Positions 43,274 through 52,556 are shown, numbered from the stretch's first letter. The stretch is DNA of 64,000 nt from Pseudoclavibacter sp. AY1F1 (GCF_002931075.1 NZ_PSTQ01000002.1:124001-188000); one strand, 5' to 3'. Notes: generated by a model from the letters alone, not told the origin. Numbers and translations: made by a program.

Positions 43274-43510
43274 CGCTCATTCCTGCGCATCGGGGGTCGC
43301 GCGCTCAGGAGGCCATCTAACGCCTGCGCCGCTGGGAAGGCCCAGCGTGCAACCTCTGGGTGTCTGAGAGTCCGAGCCTCCCGGCGCCCGGTTCGATCCG
43401 GGCCAGGGCGCCCACAGGGGTGTGGCTAAGTGCGGTTGCGGCGCGTCGCAAGCGCCTTTGCCCACAACTTTGCGCCGGGCGACAGCGGGCGGCAACGGGC
43501 AGCAGCGGGC
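43274..43510. other. Spacer upstream of VOC gene
   Basis: No gene found. It contains CCCGGTTCGATCCGGG, which looks like a tRNA T-arm but is one base short in the loop and lacks the rest of a tRNA. The promoter of the VOC gene presumably lies at the low-coordinate end. Confidence 0.4.
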
Positions 43511-43610
43511 GGCAGGGTCGGGCAGCGTCGGGCAGCGTCGGGCAGCGCCGGGCAGTGCCGGGCAGTGCCGGGCAGTGCCGGGCAGTGCCGGGCAGCGCCG
43601 GGCAGCGGGA
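43511..43610 (+). repeat. Ten-copy decamer array
   Basis: Ten consecutive 10-bp units of GGCAGNGNCG (variants GGCAGCGTCG, GGCAGTGCCG, GGCAGCGCCG). Preceded by looser GGGCGGCA-type units. The array sits in the gap between the mannosidase 3' end and the VOC promoter. Confidence 0.9.
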
Positions 43611-43636
43611 GACAGCACGGGTGTCGCCCGGACACA

Positions 43637-43686
43637 GCTGTGGCGAACCGGTACCCCAGGAGTCAGAGGGTCTGGTTCGCCACAGC
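43637..43686 (-). terminator. Long-arm hairpin downstream of mannosidase
   Basis: Perfect 13-bp arms GCTGTGGCGAACC/GGTTCGCCACAGC with a 24-base loop. It is the second hairpin beyond the mannosidase stop. Its GTGGC/GCCAC arms recall those of the five-copy element on the other side of the VOC gene. Confidence 0.6.
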
Positions 43687-43690
43687 GTCG

Positions 43691-43725
43691 GACCGGGCGG
43701 GCAGCGCAGACTGCGCCGCCCGGTC
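43691..43725 (-). terminator. Terminator of mannosidase operon
   Basis: Perfect 10-bp arms (GACCGGGCGG and CCGCCCGGTC) with a 15-base loop, about 10 bp after the mannosidase stop codon. Confidence 0.75.
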
Positions 43726-43733
43726 TCCCCAGG

Positions 43734-46700
43734 TCAGCTCAGTGCCGACACCCCACGGAAGCGCAGCGTGACCAGCTGGAACGGGCGCACCGAGAGCGCC
43801 AGCGCACCCTCGGCATCCACGATCGCCGTCTGGTCGACGTCTCGTTCGAGCAGGTCGGTCTCAGCGACCGACTCGAACGCGAACCCGGGCGTCACGACTG
43901 CCCGAGCCTTTGCACCGCGAGCCTCATAGAAGCGGACGACGACGTCGCCGCTCTTGTCTTCTGCGAGCTTGACGGCCTCGACGACAACCGCGGGGTTGTC
44001 GACCGTGAGCAGCGGCTCGATGGCCGCACCGCCCGTCACGGGACGCGGCCCGACGTTGAGCCGGTAGCCCTCGGCCGCCGCATCCAGCACATCCGCCCCG
44101 ACTCGCACCGAGGTGCGCAGCACGTGGCGGCCCTGGTCGGCGTGCGGGTCGGGGAACGTGGGCGCGCGCAGCAGCGACTCCCGCACGAGCGTCGTCGTGC
44201 CGCCGCCGTCGCGGGTCGTGCGCGTCACGTCGTGCCCGTACGTCGAGTCGTTCGCGACCGCGACTCCATAGCCGGTCTCGCCGACGTGCACCCAGCGGTG
44301 CGCGCTCGTCTCGAACCGGGCAACATCCCACGACGTGTTGCGGTGGATGGGCCGGTTCACGTGCCCGAACTGGATCTCCGACGACGACCGTTCCGCGTGC
44401 ACGTCGAGCGGGAAGGCCAGCTTCAGCAGCTTCTGCCGCTCGTGCCAGTCGACGTCCGTCGTCAGGTCGAGCGTCGGGCGGCCCGCACTGAGCGACAGCT
44501 CCTGCACGAACGTGCTCGAGCCGTCCGAACGAGACACCTTCACGACGACCCGGTCGGCGCTCTCCGTGACGACCTCGATCGACTCGACCGAGCGGATCGG
44601 GCGGCCGTGGCGCTGGTAGTGCACGTCGATGTCCCACGCATCCCACTGAGCGGGGGTGTCGCGGTATACCCAGAGCTCGGCCGCGCGCTCGCCGGCCGGA
44701 ACCAGCTCGCGGTCCGCCGCGACGTCGTAGAGCGACGAGACGAGGCCGTCGGCGTCGATCGTGACCCGCACCAGCGAGTTGTCGAGCACGAGGTTGTCGC
44801 CGGAACGCGAGAGCGTCACGGCGGCGGCAGCAGCAGCAGCGGCAGTAGCAGCGGCTGGTCCGGATCCGGAAGCAGAGCCGGCACCGGATGCGCCACCGCC
44901 GAGTGCGGGCACACCATCGACCGCGTACGGCCCAGCATTCGCGAGCAGTGCCGTTTCACCGGCGCCTGTCAGCGAGCCGAGCGCCGAGGCGATGAGCGTC
45001 TCGAGTTCGCCCGCGACGCGCTCGTAGTGCTCCTCTGCGACCTGGTGCACCCAGGCGATGGAGGAGCCGGGCAGGATGTCGTGGAACTGCTGCAGCAGTA
45101 CCGTCTGCCAGGCCGAGTCGAGCTCCGCGTACGGGTAGGCGGCTCCCTTGCGGATGGCAGCGGCGGTCGCCCACAGTTCGGCCTCGCGCAGGAGGTGCTC
45201 GCTGCGGCGGTTGCCGCGCTTCGTGCGCGCCTGCGAGGTGTAGGTGCCTCGGTGGAACTCGAGGTAGATCTCGCCTGACCAGATCGGGGGCTGTTCCAGT
45301 TCGGCCTCCGCCTGCTCGAAGAACGCCTGCGGGCTGGTCATCTCGACCGTTGGGGAGCCCTCGAGGTTGCGGGTGCGTTCGGCCGCCGCGACCATCTCGC
45401 GCGTTGGGCCGCCACCGCCGTTGCCGTAGCCGAACGGCACGAGCGACGAGTTGGCTTCGCCCTTCTCCTTGTAGTCGCGCTGCGCCTTGTGCAGCTCCTC
45501 TTGCGAGAGCACGGAGTTGTAGGTGGCGACGGGTGGGAAGTGCGTGAACACTTGCGAGCCGTCGATGCCCTCCCAGTTGAATGTGTGGTGCGGCATGACG
45601 TTCGTCTCGTTCCACGACGGCTTCTGCGTCAGGAAGTACTTCGACCCTGCGGCCTTCACGATCTGGGGGAGCGCTGCCGAGTAGCCGAAGGAGTCTGGCA
45701 GCCACACTTCTGGTGGTTCGATGCCGAACTCGCGGATGAAGAAGCCCTTGCCCGCGACGAACTGGCGGGCCATGGCTTCGCCGCCCGGCAGGTTCGTGTC
45801 GGACTCCACCCACATGCCCCCGACGGGAACGAAGCGACCCTCGAGGACACGCACCTTGATGCGTTCGAAGAGGTCGGGGTAGTGCTCCTTCATCCACGCG
45901 AACTGCTGCGCGGACGAGCAGGCGAAGAGGAAGTCGTCGTTCTCGTCCATGAGCGAAAGCACGTTCGAGAAGGTGCGGGCGCACTTGCGGATGGTTTCGC
46001 GCACGGGCCACAGCCAGGCCGAGTCGATGTGCGCGTGCCCGACGGCAACCAGATGGTGGGCGCTTGCGTAGGCGGGGGAGGCGAGCAGGGGGGCGAGCAC
46101 CTCGCGCCCGGCCTTCGCAGTGCCGGAGATGTCGTCTGGGTCGAGCGTGTCGATGAGGCGCTCGAGCCCGCGCAGGATCTCCGCGCGCCGTGGCTGCTCC
46201 TCGCCGAGCTCGCGCCACAGGCCGTCGAGGGTCCACACGTCCTGCGCGAGCTCCCACACGGTGACGTCGCGCAGGCCGATGTCGAGGATCCGCGTGCGGT
46301 AGATGGGGGCATCGCCCGAGGTGGCGAGGTCGCCCATGGGGGTCGGCGCGTAGACCGACTCGCCCTGCACATCCGGGTTCGAAGCCGCCTCGATGTACAG
46401 GTCGATGGTCTCGCCTGGTCCGACTTCCAGCGGCACTGCGGTGTTGCGCGGCTCGATGGCCTTCAGGATGTGCCCCTCTGGGGTCCAGACGAGGCCCTCG
46501 GCCTGGAAGCCGGGGTGGCCGCTCACGAAGCCGAGGTCGACAAGCACCTCGACGCGCGCATCCGTCATCTCCCAGTCGGCGGGCACCGTACCGGTGATGT
46601 GGAACCACGTGGTGCCCCACGGGCGGCTCCACTCGGAGCCGACGGCGAACGGCGCGTACTCCTGGGCGATGGCCTCGCCGAACGGCACGGGCTCGCCCGG

Positions 46701-46814
46701 CACATCCCACGAGGTGACCGTGAGCGGTACGCGCTTGCGGTAGATGGCCGGAGTGAGGCGCTCGGTGACGAACCGGCGGATGCGGAGGTCGACGAACTGC
46801 GTTGGGTCAGGCAT
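43734..46814 (-). CDS. Alpha-mannosidase, glycoside hydrolase family 38
   Basis: Cytoplasmic enzyme of 1026 aa, standard GH38 length. Zinc ligands and catalytic residues are visible: GHAHIDSAWLWPVRE (His262, Asp264), the nucleophile Asp374 in VWLPDSFGYSAALPQI and the later QFHDILPGSSI. It hydrolyses alpha-mannosides by a retaining mechanism. A low-complexity insert of about 30 Ala/Gly/Ser residues (GPAAATAAAAAAAAV) lies between the catalytic and C-terminal beta domains, encoded by GCN triplets. It follows the ABC importer genes on the same strand, so imported mannosides are presumably cut here. No signal peptide is present. Confidence 0.93.
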   Translation of the reverse strand: MPDPTQFVDLRIRRFVTERLTPAIYRKRVPLTVTSWDVPGEPVPFGEAIAQEYAPFAVGSEWSRPWGTTWFHITGTVPADWEMTDARVEVLVDLGFVSGHPGFQAEGLVWTPEGHILKAIEPRNTAVPLEVGPGETIDLYIEAASNPDVQGESVYAPTPMGDLATSGDAPIYRTRILDIGLRDVTVWELAQDVWTLDGLWRELGEEQPRRAEILRGLERLIDTLDPDDISGTAKAGREVLAPLLASPAYASAHHLVAVGHAHIDSAWLWPVRETIRKCARTFSNVLSLMDENDDFLFACSSAQQFAWMKEHYPDLFERIKVRVLEGRFVPVGGMWVESDTNLPGGEAMARQFVAGKGFFIREFGIEPPEVWLPDSFGYSAALPQIVKAAGSKYFLTQKPSWNETNVMPHHTFNWEGIDGSQVFTHFPPVATYNSVLSQEELHKAQRDYKEKGEANSSLVPFGYGNGGGGPTREMVAAAERTRNLEGSPTVEMTSPQAFFEQAEAELEQPPIWSGEIYLEFHRGTYTSQARTKRGNRRSEHLLREAELWATAAAIRKGAAYPYAELDSAWQTVLLQQFHDILPGSSIAWVHQVAEEHYERVAGELETLIASALGSLTGAGETALLANAGPYAVDGVPALGGGASGAGSASGSGPAAATAAAAAAAAVTLSRSGDNLVLDNSLVRVTIDADGLVSSLYDVAADRELVPAGERAAELWVYRDTPAQWDAWDIDVHYQRHGRPIRSVESIEVVTESADRVVVKVSRSDGSSTFVQELSLSAGRPTLDLTTDVDWHERQKLLKLAFPLDVHAERSSSEIQFGHVNRPIHRNTSWDVARFETSAHRWVHVGETGYGVAVANDSTYGHDVTRTTRDGGGTTTLVRESLLRAPTFPDPHADQGRHVLRTSVRVGADVLDAAAEGYRLNVGPRPVTGGAAIEPLLTVDNPAVVVEAVKLAEDKSGDVVVRFYEARGAKARAVVTPGFAFESVAETDLLERDVDQTAIVDAEGALALSVRPFQLVTLRFRGVSALS

Positions 46815-46917
46815 GGTGCGCCTTTCTGCGTTGAAGGGAACGTTGGGAAGTTCGAGGGTTTGGGCGCGCTCGCACCGCTCGGGCGGCGACGGCCCGGCAT
46901 GCGGAGCGAGCTAGAGG

Positions 46918-47835
46918 TCAGCCCTTGACGGCTCCTGCGAGCGCAAACGAGCCGCCGCCGAGGCGGGACACGAGCACGTACAGCGCGAGAACCGGCAGCG
47001 AGTAGAGGAGCGAGAACGCGGCCAGCTGTCCGTAGGCGACCGCACCGTACTGGCCGAAGAACGAGAAGATGCTCACCGCGGCGGGCAGCTTGTCGGGGCT
47101 CAGCAGCAGGATGAACGGGATGAAGAAGTTCCCCCACGTCTGAATGAAGACGAAGATGAACACGACGGCGATGCCGGGGCGCATGAGCGGCACCACGATG
47201 AGCCGAAGCGTCGCCATGGCGGAGGCGCCGTCGGTCCAGGCCGCCTCCTCGAGGGAGACGGGCACCGAGTCCATGAAGTTCTTCATCATCCAGATCGCCA
47301 TGGGCAGCGAGGTCGCGGCGAGGAACAGGATCGTCCCGAACATGTTGTCGATGAGGTTGAACGCCACGAACAGTGCGTAGACGGGCACCATCATTGCCGT
47401 GATCGGCAGGCAGGTCCCGAACAGCACGCCGTAGAGGAACGGCTTGTTGATGCGCGACTTGTACCTGGAGAGCGGATACGCGGCGAGGATCGCTGCGAGC
47501 ACCGTCACGATCGCGCAGCCGCCGGAGAGCACGAGGCTGTTCCAGAGCGGGATGAGCGAGATCTCCGGGGTGAGGACGGCCGTGAAGTTGGCGAACGAGG
47601 GGGCTTCCGGCCACTTCACCGACAGAGTGGCGACCTCGTCGAACGACGCGAGCACCAGCCAGACCAGGGGGAGGAGGAAGACGACGCCGATGACAACGAG
47701 CACGATGTTGGCGAACCAGCTCATGGCCCGTCCGCGCGGGGCGGCCGCGCTCGTCTCGATGTGGTGAGTGCCGGTCGCTATCGACCTGGTGGTGGGCGCG
47801 GGATCAGCCGCGGCCACGGACGTGTGGGTTGTCAT
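46918..47835 (-). CDS. Carbohydrate ABC transporter permease (MalG type)
   Basis: Inner-membrane permease of 305 aa with six helices after a 30-residue cytoplasmic tail. The EAA loop reads SLEEAAWTDGASAMATLRLI, followed by VVPLMRPGIAVV. PLSRYKSR and ending ARLGG-type tail are usual for MalG/CUT1 permeases. It pairs with the MalF-type permease whose stop is one base away. It follows the substrate-binding protein in the order SBP-MalF-MalG-mannosidase, so it probably imports mannose-containing oligosaccharides. No ATPase gene is present; a shared MsiK-type ATPase elsewhere is expected. Confidence 0.9.
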   Translation of the reverse strand: MTTHTSVAAADPAPTTRSIATGTHHIETSAAAPRGRAMSWFANIVLVVIGVVFLLPLVWLVLASFDEVATLSVKWPEAPSFANFTAVLTPEISLIPLWNSLVLSGGCAIVTVLAAILAAYPLSRYKSRINKPFLYGVLFGTCLPITAMMVPVYALFVAFNLIDNMFGTILFLAATSLPMAIWMMKNFMDSVPVSLEEAAWTDGASAMATLRLIVVPLMRPGIAVVFIFVFIQTWGNFFIPFILLLSPDKLPAAVSIFSFFGQYGAVAYGQLAAFSLLYSLPVLALYVLVSRLGGGSFALAGAVKG

Positions 47836-47836
47836 A

Positions 47837-48781
47837 TCAGTCCACCTCCGGTTTGAGCGCCCGAATGTAGGCGACCGAGAAGAGCGCGCCGACCAGCAGG
47901 AGCATGGTGGCGATCGCGGTGCCGAAGCCGAGCTGACCGAAGCGGAACGCCTCCTGGTAGGCGAGGAGCGGCAGCGTGGTGCTGTCGGTGCCGGGCCCGC
48001 CGTTGGTCATCACGAAGATGAGCGCGAAGACGGAGAGCGTCTGCAGGGTCGTGAGCATGAGGTTCGTGGAGATGCTGCGGCGGATCATCGGCAGCGTGAT
48101 GAGAGCGAAGCGCTGCCATCCCGTCGCGCCGTCGACCTCTGCCGCTTCGGTGATCTCCGGGGGCACGTCGTTGAGCGCCGCGCGGTAGACGAGCATCGAG
48201 AACGCGGCCCCTCGCCAGGTGTTGGCGAGGATGACGCTCAGCAGCGGCAGCGTGTAGAGCCAGTTCGGGCCGGTGATGCCGACGGCCGCGAGCATCGTGT
48301 TGAGTGTCCCCGCGTCGCTGAAGAAGGCGTACGCGGCGAACGCCGCGACGATCTCCGGCAGCACCCACGCGGTCACGACGATCGTGCTGACGGTGCTTCG
48401 GACGACCTTGTTGGACGACTGCATGAGCACGGCGAGGCCGAGCCCGAGCACGTTCTGTCCCAGGATCGCGGAAGCCACGAGGAAGACGAGCGTGATGAGC
48501 ACCGACTTCGGGAAGTCGGGGCTCGCGAAAAGATCGGTGTAGTTCTGGAAGCCCACGAACTCCGCACTCGAGGCGCCGACGCCACTCAGCGAGGAGTTGG
48601 TGAAGGAGCCGTAGAACGACGAGATGACGGGGCCGAGGAGGAAGACGGCGAGCAGGCCAACCGCGGGAAGCAGCGGCACGCCGCGAGTGAGGCGCGTCAC
48701 CGCCTTCCGACGCTTCGGCGCTGGCCGCCCGGCCTCGGGAGCGCGGGGCGCCCCCGAGGCCGGTGTGAGGGTGGCGGTCAT
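47837..48781 (-). CDS. Carbohydrate ABC transporter permease (MalF type)
   Basis: Permease of 314 aa. A basic N-terminal tail (RPAPKRRKAVTRLTRGVP) precedes helix 1; the EAA loop is EITEAAEVDGATGWQRFALI with TLPMIRRSI. The body has six helices of CUT1 type. The ATG overlaps the last base of the substrate-binding protein stop (TGATG), so the genes are coupled. It forms the translocation channel with the MalG partner. Confidence 0.9.
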   Translation of the reverse strand: MTATLTPASGAPRAPEAGRPAPKRRKAVTRLTRGVPLLPAVGLLAVFLLGPVISSFYGSFTNSSLSGVGASSAEFVGFQNYTDLFASPDFPKSVLITLVFLVASAILGQNVLGLGLAVLMQSSNKVVRSTVSTIVVTAWVLPEIVAAFAAYAFFSDAGTLNTMLAAVGITGPNWLYTLPLLSVILANTWRGAAFSMLVYRAALNDVPPEITEAAEVDGATGWQRFALITLPMIRRSISTNLMLTTLQTLSVFALIFVMTNGGPGTDSTTLPLLAYQEAFRFGQLGFGTAIATMLLLVGALFSVAYIRALKPEVD

Positions 48782-50142
48782 CAGCTCGACGCCGACGTCG
48801 TGTTCTCTTCGCCGACGATGCCGATGACTGCCTTGTCGTAGGCGGCCGCGGCCTCTTCAGGCGTCTGCTGGCCGGTCATGACGGCCTCCATAGCCACCGT
48901 GATCGCTGCGGAGACCTGCGAGTAGTCGGAGTTGGCCGGGCGGAAGTTCGTGTCTGGCACGAGGTCCGCGAAGAACCCGAAAGTCGGGTTGGCCTCCGTG
49001 TACTCCGGCGCCTCGGCCACGTCGGTGCGCACCGGCACCTGGCTGGCGGCGACGTCGTAGCTCAGCGCGTTCTCCTGGTTCAGGGCGAGGCTGATGAAGT
49101 CCCAAGCCGCATCCGGGTTCTTCGTGCCCGCACCCATGGCGAGTGTCCATCCACCCGACATGCTCGTGACGCCAGGGTCCTGCCCGTCCTGCGTCGGCAT
49201 CGGGGTGACCTGCATGACGTCTGACCACTCCGGCCACGGCTTGGAGCCCGACTCGAGCCAGGTGCCGCTCACCCAGGAGCCGTCGAGGCTCATCGCGAGC
49301 TGTCCGCTTGGGATCCAGTCGGTGTTGATGTTGGTGCCGACGTTCTTGTCGAGCGCCTCCTGCGGGGTCGGCCCGAGGCCGCCCTGGTAGATGTCGCTGA
49401 CGAACTTGAGGGAGTCGATGAAGCCCTGCGAGCCCGTCACCCACTTCTGCTCGTCGGTGTTGAAGAGGTCGTCCTCGGTGCCGGTCAGCAGCATCTGGAA
49501 GCCCTGCATCGAGGCGCCCTCGGACATGGCCTTGCCCGAGTAGATGTTGAAGGGGCGGATCGCGGGGTCGTGGGCCTTCACTGCCTCGGCGGCCGCGATG
49601 ATGTCATCCCACGTCTTCGGCTCCCACGGAACCTGCACGCCTGCGGCTTTCAGGATGTCCTGGTTGTACCAGAGGGCGCGGGTGTCGGTGCCCATCGGGA
49701 TCCCGTAGACCTTGCCGTCGTCGCCGAGGCCCGCCTGGCGAGCGTTGTCTGGGAACTGCTCCCAGTCTGCCCAGTCCGCGACGTAGTCGTCGAGGGGTGC
49801 GAGGTAGCCGGCCTCGACGTCGGTCTTGACCATGAATGTGTCCTCGTACATGACATCTGGCGCCGTCGCGGGGGAGCGGTTCATGAGGGCGAGCTTCGCG
49901 AAGTAGTCGGCTTCCTGCGCCTCGATGGGGATGAGCTCGACCGTCATGCCCTCGTTGGCCGCCTCGTACTCGGCCTTGACCTTCTGCATGTGGTCGTCCA
50001 TCTGGGTGAATTGCCCGAACTTCTGGTAGGCGACCTTGAGGGTGTTCGAGTCGCCTCCACCCGCGTCGCCTCCAGCGCATGCGGACAGTGCAAGCACAGA
50101 GGCGGCGGCGAGTGCCACGACCCCGAGTGTGCGATTTTTCAT
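48781..50142 (-). CDS. Extracellular sugar-binding lipoprotein of CUT1 ABC importer
   Basis: Solute-binding protein of 453 aa. The signal peptide ends LALSACAGG (lipobox LSAC), so the mature protein is lipid-anchored. The body has family 1 features: KVAYQKFGQFTQMDDHMQKV, TAPDVMYEDTF, and the SGGWTLAMGAGTKNPDAAWD motif near the C-terminus. Chosen ATG follows GGGAGCACC; an upstream ATG six codons earlier is possible but less likely. It heads the SBP-MalF-MalG-mannosidase operon and would capture mannosides. A promoter with good -35 and -10 is found upstream. Confidence 0.92.
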   Translation of the reverse strand: MKNRTLGVVALAAASVLALSACAGGDAGGGDSNTLKVAYQKFGQFTQMDDHMQKVKAEYEAANEGMTVELIPIEAQEADYFAKLALMNRSPATAPDVMYEDTFMVKTDVEAGYLAPLDDYVADWADWEQFPDNARQAGLGDDGKVYGIPMGTDTRALWYNQDILKAAGVQVPWEPKTWDDIIAAAEAVKAHDPAIRPFNIYSGKAMSEGASMQGFQMLLTGTEDDLFNTDEQKWVTGSQGFIDSLKFVSDIYQGGLGPTPQEALDKNVGTNINTDWIPSGQLAMSLDGSWVSGTWLESGSKPWPEWSDVMQVTPMPTQDGQDPGVTSMSGGWTLAMGAGTKNPDAAWDFISLALNQENALSYDVAASQVPVRTDVAEAPEYTEANPTFGFFADLVPDTNFRPANSDYSQVSAAITVAMEAVMTGQQTPEEAAAAYDKAVIGIVGEENTTSASS

Positions 50143-50211
50143 GGTGCTCCCTTGCTCCACGACCGTTCTCCGTGTGGCTCGACATCGGTGTCTCGCCTTC
50201 GGCCTGCCATA

Positions 50212-50240
50212 AGTAAACCGATTGGACTAACTCGTGTCAA
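50212..50240 (-). promoter_or_regulatory. Promoter of sugar ABC/mannosidase operon
   Basis: On the minus strand a -35 TTGACA (50235-50240) is followed after 17 bp by TTTACT (50212-50217), about 70 bp before the binding-protein start. Overlapping it is TTAGT-N11-ACTTA, a weak inverted repeat of the sort bound by ROK regulators. Confidence 0.6.
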
Positions 50241-50336
50241 GACAATCTTGCAAGCCTGTGGATGCAAGCCGGGGGAGGGTTCAAGGTGCGCTTGAGGTGT
50301 GCACGATGCAGGGTCCAAAGTGCTCCGCAGATGCGC

Positions 50337-50396
50337 TCGAGGTGCGCTCCGGGGTGCGTTTCGAGGTGCGTTCCGAGGTGCGCTTCGAGGGGCGTC
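50337..50396 (+). repeat. Five 12-bp tandem units
   Basis: Five imperfect 12-mers of TCGAGGTGCGCT type in a row, starting every 12 bp from 50337 (for example CCGGGGTGCGTT, TCGAGGTGCGTT). A related unit occurs at 50281. The array lies between the ROK stop and the promoter of the ABC operon. Confidence 0.8.
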
Positions 50397-50405
50397 CGCG
50401 TGGGC

Positions 50406-51686
50406 TCAGTGCGAGATCAGGAGCGCGGAGGTGTGCGGCGCGAGGCTCTGGTCGAGAACCAGGCAGCCAGCGCCGATAGCGGCGACGTCCTCGCCGATGC
50501 CGGAGTTCTCGATGTGGATCGGGTGCTTCGGGATGAGCGCGGGGTCGGTGTTCACGAGGTGCCGGATCGCGCCGAGGAGCGCCGGTTCGATCCGTCGCCA
50601 GAACGGGCCGCCGAAGACGATCGTGTCGACGTCGAGGAGGTTGACGATGGAGACGATGGCCCGCGAGATCTGCGTTGCGACGCTCGTGACGATCTCCCTC
50701 GACACCACGTCGTGCCGCACGGCGATCCCAGCGAATTCCGTGAAGAGGCGGTCGACGTCGTCGAAGTCCGCGCGGTCGACGGGGGAGTCCGCGTGGATGA
50801 GCCCGGCGGCGAGCGCCTGCTGCACGATACGGTGGGGCACCACCAGGTCGCCGACGCAGCCGCGTCGCCCACACGAGCAGACGGGGCCATCCGCCTGCAC
50901 CATGATGTGGCCCATATCTCCGGCGTTGTCGCTCGCCCCGCGCAGCACCTCGTGGTTGATGACAAGCCCGATGCCGATGCCGGTGCCGTAGTAGAAGAAC
51001 GCGAAGTTGTCGCGGCGGGGGCCGGAGTCGACCCACAGCTCGGCGATGGCGGCCGCGGTGACGTCCTTCTCGAGGACTACCGGGAACCCCGTCGCCTCGC
51101 TGAGGGCATCCCGCAGCGGCACGACGTCCCAGCCGTCGAGCATGGGCGGGTCGATGACGTTGCCGCGCGAGGAGTCGAGGGGGCCGGGGGCCGCAATGCC
51201 GACGCCGAGCACCTGGTCGCGCGGGATCGACTGGCGTTCGAGGATCGCCGAGATCTGCTGCGCCATGTCGGCGATGACGACCGCTGGGTCTGGTGCCGTC
51301 GGCGTCCGTGTCCGGTGGTCGGCGACGACGGAGCCCGCAAGGTCGAGCAGGGCGTACGTGATGACCGTCGGGTCGAGGTGGACGCCAACCGTGTACCGGC
51401 TCGACGCATTGAGATGCAGGAGAGTGCGCGGCTTGCCCGGCCCGGTGATGAGGCGTTCGCCCTCACGGACGAGGCCGCCGTCGATGAGGCGGCGCGTGAT
51501 GTTCGAGGCGGTCTGCGCGGAGAGGCCGCTGGCCTGCGCAACTTCGACCCGGCTGAGGCCGTCTGGCGCGCGGCGGATGAGGTCGAGGATGACAGCCTGG
51601 TTGAACTCGCCGACCGCAAGCAGATTGTGTCCACGGCGCACGCGCCACCTCCCATCGACCCTGATCTTGGGAACTGACGTTCTCAC
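50406..51686 (-). CDS. ROK family transcriptional regulator
   Basis: Protein of 426 aa with an N-terminal winged helix (SRVEVAQASGLSAQTASNIT) and a ROK sugar-kinase-like domain: GVGIAAPGPLD, the ROK signature GHIMVQADGPVCSCGRRGCV with the CXCGXXGCX(2)E-type zinc site, and DTIVFGGPF near the end. The last signature residue is Gly-Asp where kinases have Glu, in line with a regulator. A GTG at 51686 is chosen; the frame stays open further upstream without a convincing start. It most likely senses a mannoside or mannose phosphate and controls the adjacent importer/mannosidase operon. Confidence 0.88.
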   Translation of the reverse strand: MRTSVPKIRVDGRWRVRRGHNLLAVGEFNQAVILDLIRRAPDGLSRVEVAQASGLSAQTASNITRRLIDGGLVREGERLITGPGKPRTLLHLNASSRYTVGVHLDPTVITYALLDLAGSVVADHRTRTPTAPDPAVVIADMAQQISAILERQSIPRDQVLGVGIAAPGPLDSSRGNVIDPPMLDGWDVVPLRDALSEATGFPVVLEKDVTAAAIAELWVDSGPRRDNFAFFYYGTGIGIGLVINHEVLRGASDNAGDMGHIMVQADGPVCSCGRRGCVGDLVVPHRIVQQALAAGLIHADSPVDRADFDDVDRLFTEFAGIAVRHDVVSREIVTSVATQISRAIVSIVNLLDVDTIVFGGPFWRRIEPALLGAIRHLVNTDPALIPKHPIHIENSGIGEDVAAIGAGCLVLDQSLAPHTSALLISH

Positions 51687-51843
51687 ATTTTCTGGAACGG
51701 CGTTGACGGCTGGCGATTCATCAGGTGAATCGTGCGCCCCGAGGGTGAGTACGCTTGGACGGCGCCACACCCCCGTGCGTGGCAGTCGCATCCGCACCGG
51801 GGTACATCTCGGCAGTCACAGGTTTCAGTACGAAGGAGCAACG

Positions 51844-52506
51844 ATGACGGCAGCAAGAGTCTCACCACAGGAAGCCTGGGACGACCTCGTCCAGGGCAAC
51901 GAGCGCTTCATCAAGGGCGACCTGCTCCACCCGCAGCAGAGCGCAGCCCGTCGTACCGAGATCTCCGGAAGCCAGGCGCCGAACGCTGCGTTCCTCGGCT
52001 GCTCCGACTCGCGCGTCGCCGCGGAGATCCTGTTCGACTGTGGCCTCGGAGATCTGTTTGTCGCTAGGAACATGGGCCAGATCGCCAACGAGAACACGAC
52101 CGCGACCATGGAGTTCGCCGTTGCTGAGCTCGGCGTCGCCGTCATTGTCGTCCTCGCCCACGGCTCGTGTGGCGCGGTCAAGGCCGCCATCAATCAGACG
52201 ACGGCGCACCCACGCGACGTGACGCCCGCCATCAAGGACGAGCTTGCACGCATCCAGCCTTCGGTTCAGGAAGAGTGGTTCACAAGCGACCAGTCGACGC
52301 CGTATGTCGACGAGGCGCAGATCGACCCGGACGCTGTCGGCCGCCGCCACCTCTACTCGACCATCAACGCCCTCGTGCGCAGTTCGCGGGTCATCAGCGA
52401 CGCCGTTGCGAGTGGCGCGCTCAGCATCGTCGGCTGCCAGTACGAGCTCGCCGACGGCCGCGTTGCGCCTGTGACCGCGATCGGTCAGCTCGCCATCACT
52501 CGCTGA
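51844..52506 (+). CDS. Beta-class carbonic anhydrase
   Basis: Zinc enzyme of 220 aa. Zinc ligands are Cys53 in LGCSDSR (with Asp55 and Arg57 forming the catalytic dyad), His106 and Cys109 in LAHGSCGAV. Family length is about 200-220. It interconverts CO2 and bicarbonate in the cytosol, supplying carboxylases and pH control. AGGAGC precedes the ATG. It is divergent from the ROK gene and followed closely by a methyltransferase on the same strand. Confidence 0.93.
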   Translation: MTAARVSPQEAWDDLVQGNERFIKGDLLHPQQSAARRTEISGSQAPNAAFLGCSDSRVAAEILFDCGLGDLFVARNMGQIANENTTATMEFAVAELGVAVIVVLAHGSCGAVKAAINQTTAHPRDVTPAIKDELARIQPSVQEEWFTSDQSTPYVDEAQIDPDAVGRRHLYSTINALVRSSRVISDAVASGALSIVGCQYELADGRVAPVTAIGQLAITR

Positions 52507-52556
52507 ACTCGGCGTGTTGGCCTCATGGGATTTCGTGGTCACTTCGAGGTGACCGC

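Noticed and set aside
43383-43422. tRNA remnant suggested by GGTTCGATCC and a GGGCGCCC end
   Set aside because: The T-loop is one base short, and no D-arm, anticodon arm or matching 5' acceptor strand lies upstream.
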